Shown: positions 31,342-34,654 of the stretch, in pieces
How the letters are laid out: each line of letters begins with the position of its first letter
Position numbering within the stretch: position 1 is the first letter of the stretch
Source: Bacteroidales bacterium UBA755
Lineage (GTDB): Bacteria > Bacteroidota > Bacteroidia > Bacteroidales > UBA932
DNA length: 34,654 nt
Reading direction: 5' to 3'
NCBI GenBank assembly: GCA_002297815.1
Contig: DBKH01000006.1
Span: 1-34,654, forward strand
The notes under the pieces: model-generated
Database searches by the model: none
What the model was told of the DNA's origin: nothing
What the model saw: only the letters and a program-made list of their open reading frames with translations
Program-made: the position numbers and the translations under genes

Positions 31342-34119
31342 TTAGAAAAGCGTAGGTTCGTCAATGTCACCGATGTCAGGAATATCCCCAGAGCCGAGAA
31401 GGTCAGCGGCACTGGTCTGCCCACCGTCAATTGTTGAAGCATCGGCGGAATTTGTCTCGCCTTGTGTCTCGTCTGATTCCACATCGTCAATGATGTCCAG
31501 CGGCTCGTCCTCTAGGTCGTCCTCCGGCTTGTGCAGAGGCTCGATGAACTTCACCTCCTTGAGGTCGTACTGGTGACACTTCTTACCCTTGGCGGAGTAA
31601 CCCTTCTTGGCGATGTATTCCTCAGCGTCAATGTTCTCCGGATCACGATGCTCGTACTTGCCTCCGAAGATCACCTGGAACTGAGGATGCCTGTCCTCGG
31701 AAATGTCCACAAGGTATGATTTCGCTCCCGGGGCGATGAACGACAGCGGAGTGTTGTCGCTCAGAACGAAACTGAACCTCTTGACGTAGAACGCCTTGGC
31801 CGCCCCGTCGTAGTAGAGGGCGGTGTAAGTCTTGTTCGGGTCGAACTTCTCGATCTTGATCACTTCGCCCTGATAGCGGTTGGAGACATCGAACGAAGTC
31901 GTGTAGAATGTTCCGTCCTTGAATATCGCCAGAACCTTGTCCTCTGGGCCGAACTCACCGAGGTACTGGCCACGCTGCTCATCGTTGAGCTTCTGGATGT
32001 CAGCATCGTACCAGATGTCCTTGCCACCGATTGTGGACACTCCCTTGGATTTCAGCTGAATCCTCGCGATAGGGTTTTTGGACACCAGATTGCCTCTAGA
32101 GGCCTTGCCCTTGATCGCAAGGGTGGAGAAATCATATTCAAACTGCGTCTTTTTCAACTTCGGGCGCGGACGCAGGTATATTCGTACAGATTCGGCCTCG
32201 CCGTTGTGGTTGACCGTGAACCAGAGGATCTTTGAGCCTTCCTCGCCTGTGGTGATGTCGTAGTCCTTGTCTCTGGTGACGCTGGTGATCGCGAACCTCT
32301 TGGCGTAGGAGACGCTGCTCTTGCCCTCTCGGTAGATGACGTTGTAGATGGTTCTGCTGTCGCCGCGGTTGAACACCCCGACATAGAGCAGATCCTTCCA
32401 GAAGAACGCCTTGTCCGTGACTTTGGTGATGCGGTACTTGCCGTCCTTGCCGATGACTATGATCTCTGAAAGGTCTGAGCAGTCGCAGACGAACGTGCCG
32501 TTGTCGTCTCTTTTGAGCGATAGGCCGACGAAGCCCTCCTCGTAGTTCGCGTAGAGCTTGGCGTTGTTGCTGACAACCTTGGTGACAGCGATGCTCTCGA
32601 AGGCAGTGATCTCGGTCTGGCGGACGAAAGGCTTGCCGTACTTGGTTTTAAGCATCTTGAACCAGTCGATTGTGTACTGGGTGATGTGCTCGATGTTGTC
32701 CTTGACGGTCTGCATCTCCGACTCGATGGCAGCAATCTTCTCGTCTATGGCCTTCGTGTCGAACTTCGAGATCTTGCGCACAGGCTTCTCCACGAGTTTT
32801 TCGATGTCTTCCATCAGAATCTCACGGCGGAGTATGTCCTGATAGGTCTTCATTTCGGAGAACACGTCCTGAAGCTGCTGCTCCCAACTGTTCTGGTTCT
32901 GCTCCAGAATCTTATAAACTTTGTTCTCAAAGAATATCCTTTCGAGTGAGGTGTAGTGCCACTGGTCCTCCAGCTCAGCGAGCCTAATCTCTAGCTGCCA
33001 CTTGAGAAGATCCCTCGTGTGGTTTGTGTCGTACACTAGGATGTCCTTGACGGAGAGGAACTGAGGCTTGTTGTCCACAATGACGCAGGCGTTCGGGGCG
33101 ATGTTGCACTCGCAGTCAGTGAACGCATAGAGAGCATCAATCGTCTTGTCTGGGGACACATCGTTCGGAAGGTGAATCAGAATCTCGACCTTCTCGGTTG
33201 TCATGTCCTCAATCTTCTTGATCTTGATCTTGCCTTTGTCCTTGGCTTTGAGGATCGAGTCTATGAGGACGTGTGATGTCTTACCGTATGGAATTTCGGT
33301 GATGGCCACCGTGTTCTTGTCGATCTTCTCTATCTTTGCGCGCACTTTCACGCTGCCGCCACGGGCTCCGTCCTTGTAGTTGCTGCAATCAGCGGAACCA
33401 CCGGTAGGGAAGTCCGGGTAGATCGTGAAGTCTTCGCCCTGAAGGATGTTGATCGAGGCGTCGATGAGTTCGTTGAAGTTGTGAGGGAGGATTTTGGATG
33501 CCATTCCGACGGCGATTCCCTCAGTGCCCTGCGCAAGCAGGAGCGGGAATCGGACCGGAAGCTCAGTCGGCTCCTGGTTGCGTCCGTCGTAGGATGTCAT
33601 CCAGTTTGTGATCTTCGGATCGAAGACGACTTCTTTGGCGAATTTGCTCAGACGGGCCTCGATGTAACGGGGAGCAGCGTTGCTGTCACCGGTGAGGATG
33701 TTTCCCCAGTTTCCCTGACAGTCAATCAGAAGGCCTTTCTGTCCGAGCTGCACAAGGGCGCCCAGGATGGAAGCGTCACCGTGCGGGTGGTACTGCATCG
33801 CCTGTCCGACGATGTTCGCCACCTTGGTGTAGCTTCCGTCGTCCATCCTGTACATCGCATGGAGCACTCGTCTCTGCACCGGTTTGAGCCCGTCAACGAT
33901 GTGTGGCACAGCCCTTTGCAGAATGACATACGAAGAATAGTCCAGAAACCAGTCCCTGAACATTCCCGAAAGTTTGTACTTCTTGCTGTCTGAACTGAGC
34001 AGCTTGTCGTATTTACCTGAAGACTTGGCCGAAGTCTCGTCAATCGGGGCCTCGTTCAGTTCCTCGTCCTCGTTGCCTCCTTCCGGAGTCTCAATGTCAT
34101 CCCACTCGTCTTTAGCCAT
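31342..34119 (-). CDS. parC: DNA topoisomerase IV subunit A (GyrA/ParC family)
   Basis: This is the breakage-rejoining subunit of topoisomerase IV, which with ParE unlinks daughter chromosomes. The 925 residues have an acidic N-terminal extension (1-45), then the winged-helix and tower domains from about residue 50 (YVILQRAVPHIVDGLKPVQRRVLHAM). The catalytic tyrosine is Tyr152 in APRYIEARL. The quinolone-determining stretch reads YHPHGDASILGALV, with Ala116 where E. coli ParC has Ser80; I regard this as native to the lineage. A coiled coil (about 430-490) and a degenerate C-terminal beta-pinwheel follow, without a clear GyrA box, which argues for ParC over GyrA. The last 70 residues are acidic and disordered. 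It lies 57 bases downstream of era. Confidence 0.92.
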   Translation of the reverse strand: MAKDEWDDIETPEGGNEDEELNEAPIDETSAKSSGKYDKLLSSDSKKYKLSGMFRDWFLDYSSYVILQRAVPHIVDGLKPVQRRVLHAMYRMDDGSYTKVANIVGQAMQYHPHGDASILGALVQLGQKGLLIDCQGNWGNILTGDSNAAPRYIEARLSKFAKEVVFDPKITNWMTSYDGRNQEPTELPVRFPLLLAQGTEGIAVGMASKILPHNFNELIDASINILQGEDFTIYPDFPTGGSADCSNYKDGARGGSVKVRAKIEKIDKNTVAITEIPYGKTSHVLIDSILKAKDKGKIKIKKIEDMTTEKVEILIHLPNDVSPDKTIDALYAFTDCECNIAPNACVIVDNKPQFLSVKDILVYDTNHTRDLLKWQLEIRLAELEDQWHYTSLERIFFENKVYKILEQNQNSWEQQLQDVFSEMKTYQDILRREILMEDIEKLVEKPVRKISKFDTKAIDEKIAAIESEMQTVKDNIEHITQYTIDWFKMLKTKYGKPFVRQTEITAFESIAVTKVVSNNAKLYANYEEGFVGLSLKRDDNGTFVCDCSDLSEIIVIGKDGKYRITKVTDKAFFWKDLLYVGVFNRGDSRTIYNVIYREGKSSVSYAKRFAITSVTRDKDYDITTGEEGSKILWFTVNHNGEAESVRIYLRPRPKLKKTQFEYDFSTLAIKGKASRGNLVSKNPIARIQLKSKGVSTIGGKDIWYDADIQKLNDEQRGQYLGEFGPEDKVLAIFKDGTFYTTSFDVSNRYQGEVIKIEKFDPNKTYTALYYDGAAKAFYVKRFSFVLSDNTPLSFIAPGAKSYLVDISEDRHPQFQVIFGGKYEHRDPENIDAEEYIAKKGYSAKGKKCHQYDLKEVKFIEPLHKPEDDLEDEPLDIIDDVESDETQGETNSADASTIDGGQTSAADLLGSGDIPDIGDIDEPTLF

Positions 34120-34176
34120 ACCTGAATATTCCTCTTAAATAATTATTATTCCTTTAATCGTCCTTCTTGTCCGGAT

Positions 34177-34654
34177 TTATTCCTCGTAACCAAACTTCCG
34201 GAGTTCCTTTCGGCTCTCCCTCCAGTCCGGATTGACCTTCACGAAAAGCTGAAGGAATACCTTCTTCTGGAAGAAGTCCTCCATCTCCAGCCTCGCCTCC
34301 GTGCCGACTTTCTTCAACGCCGTGCCACCCTTGCCGATGATGATCCCCTTCTGGGAATCACGCAGCACGTAGATGACAGCACTGATCTCGTACCTTTCGT
34401 GACCTTCCTTGAAAGCCTCCACAGCCACCTCGCAGCTGTAAGGCACCTCCTGGCTGTAGTTCTCTAGAATCTTCTCCCGGATGATCTCCGAAGCGAAGAA
34501 CCTGAGATTCCTGTCAGTGAACTGATCCTTGTCGAACCAAGGCGGCGCGACAGGAAGCTTGCTCATCACGGCATTCAGGACGCTCTCAAGGTTGAACCTT
34601 TCTTTTGCCGACACCGGAATGATAACACCCTTAGGGAGTTGTTCCTGCCAGTAG
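34177..34654 (-). CDS. era: GTPase Era, C-terminal part (cut by window end)
   Basis: Era is a GTPase that binds 16S rRNA during 30S assembly. Only the C-terminal portion is in the window. Reading through to the last base gives YWQEQLPKGVIIPVSAKERF, with the SAK (G5) motif of the GTPase domain. Then come the linker TDRNLRFFASEIIREKI and the KH RNA-binding domain with GIIIGKGGTALKKVGTEARL and the end DWRESRKELRKFGYEE. The GTP-binding P-loop lies beyond the window. The apparent start at 34614 is an internal GTG, not the true start. parC follows on the same strand. Confidence 0.93.
   Translation of the reverse strand, partial: YWQEQLPKGVIIPVSAKERFNLESVLNAVMSKLPVAPPWFDKDQFTDRNLRFFASEIIREKILENYSQEVPYSCEVAVEAFKEGHERYEISAVIYVLRDSQKGIIIGKGGTALKKVGTEARLEMEDFFQKKVFLQLFVKVNPDWRESRKELRKFGYEE

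Noticed and set aside
33740..33790. quinolone-resistance mutation in ParC (Ala116 at the Ser80 position)
   Set aside because: From memory HPHGDAS is the normal sequence in Bacteroidota ParC, so the residue is best read as native rather than selected.

Overview
The window looks like a chromosome segment of a Bacteroidota bacterium, most likely order Bacteroidales. Three things point that way: promoters of the TTG-N19..21-TAnnTTTG type (clear before lpxC, the initiator tRNA, the small peptide/BspA pair and the NADAR gene), typical Bacteroidales families (DUF3078, WbqC, fimbrillin/BspA lipoproteins, the AAA-ATPase/DUF1703 nuclease family, archaeal-type ProS), and few Shine-Dalgarno sequences. 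Genus cannot be fixed from the sequence alone. All functional calls rest on reading the translated sequences; no database search was run.

Layout. 1-3.6 kb (+): lipid A genes lpxD, lpxC, lpxA and a WbqC-family gene; LpxC lacks the FabZ half to which it is usually fused in this phylum. 3.7-6.8 kb (-): a W/Y/G- and S/R-rich lipoprotein followed by a FadL/OmpP1-type outer-membrane protein. 6.9-11 kb (+): proS, a DUF3078 secreted protein and tilS, which carries repeat-derived extra sequence. 11-12.8 kb (-): sppA. 13-16.9 kb (+): a TonB-dependent receptor, a secreted heavy-metal-binding (HMA) protein and hisS, ended by a perfect 29-bp inverted repeat. 17.1-18.2 kb (+): initiator tRNA-Met and a shikimate dehydrogenase with an insertion.

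18.2-21.2 kb is an accessory locus. A 43-residue peptide gene and a BspA-like/fimbrillin-like lipoprotein gene lie behind one promoter whose spacer holds nine consecutive G, a likely phase-variation switch, preceded by two perfect 18-bp repeats. The locus is flanked on both sides by copies of one 31-bp repeat spaced about 50 bp apart. 21.3-25.6 kb is housekeeping: a TrmH/SpoU methyltransferase and lysS (-), then recJ (+).

25.8-30.5 kb (-) is a second accessory region, AT-rich in its first three kilobases: an AAA-ATPase/PD-(D/E)XK protein, then a compact operon of a NADAR (YbiA-like) protein, a XamI-like restriction endonuclease and an Eco57I-class adenine methyltransferase whose start overlaps the endonuclease stop as ATGA. 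NADAR with restriction-modification is the best candidate for an unusual defence module here. 30.7-34.7 kb (-) returns to housekeeping: aroK, topoisomerase IV subunit A and the C-terminal part of era, cut by the window edge.

Across the whole window the word GAATAT (or ATATTC) is about four times commoner than base composition predicts, occurs in all frames and between genes, and forms the start codon context (GAATATG) of four genes.
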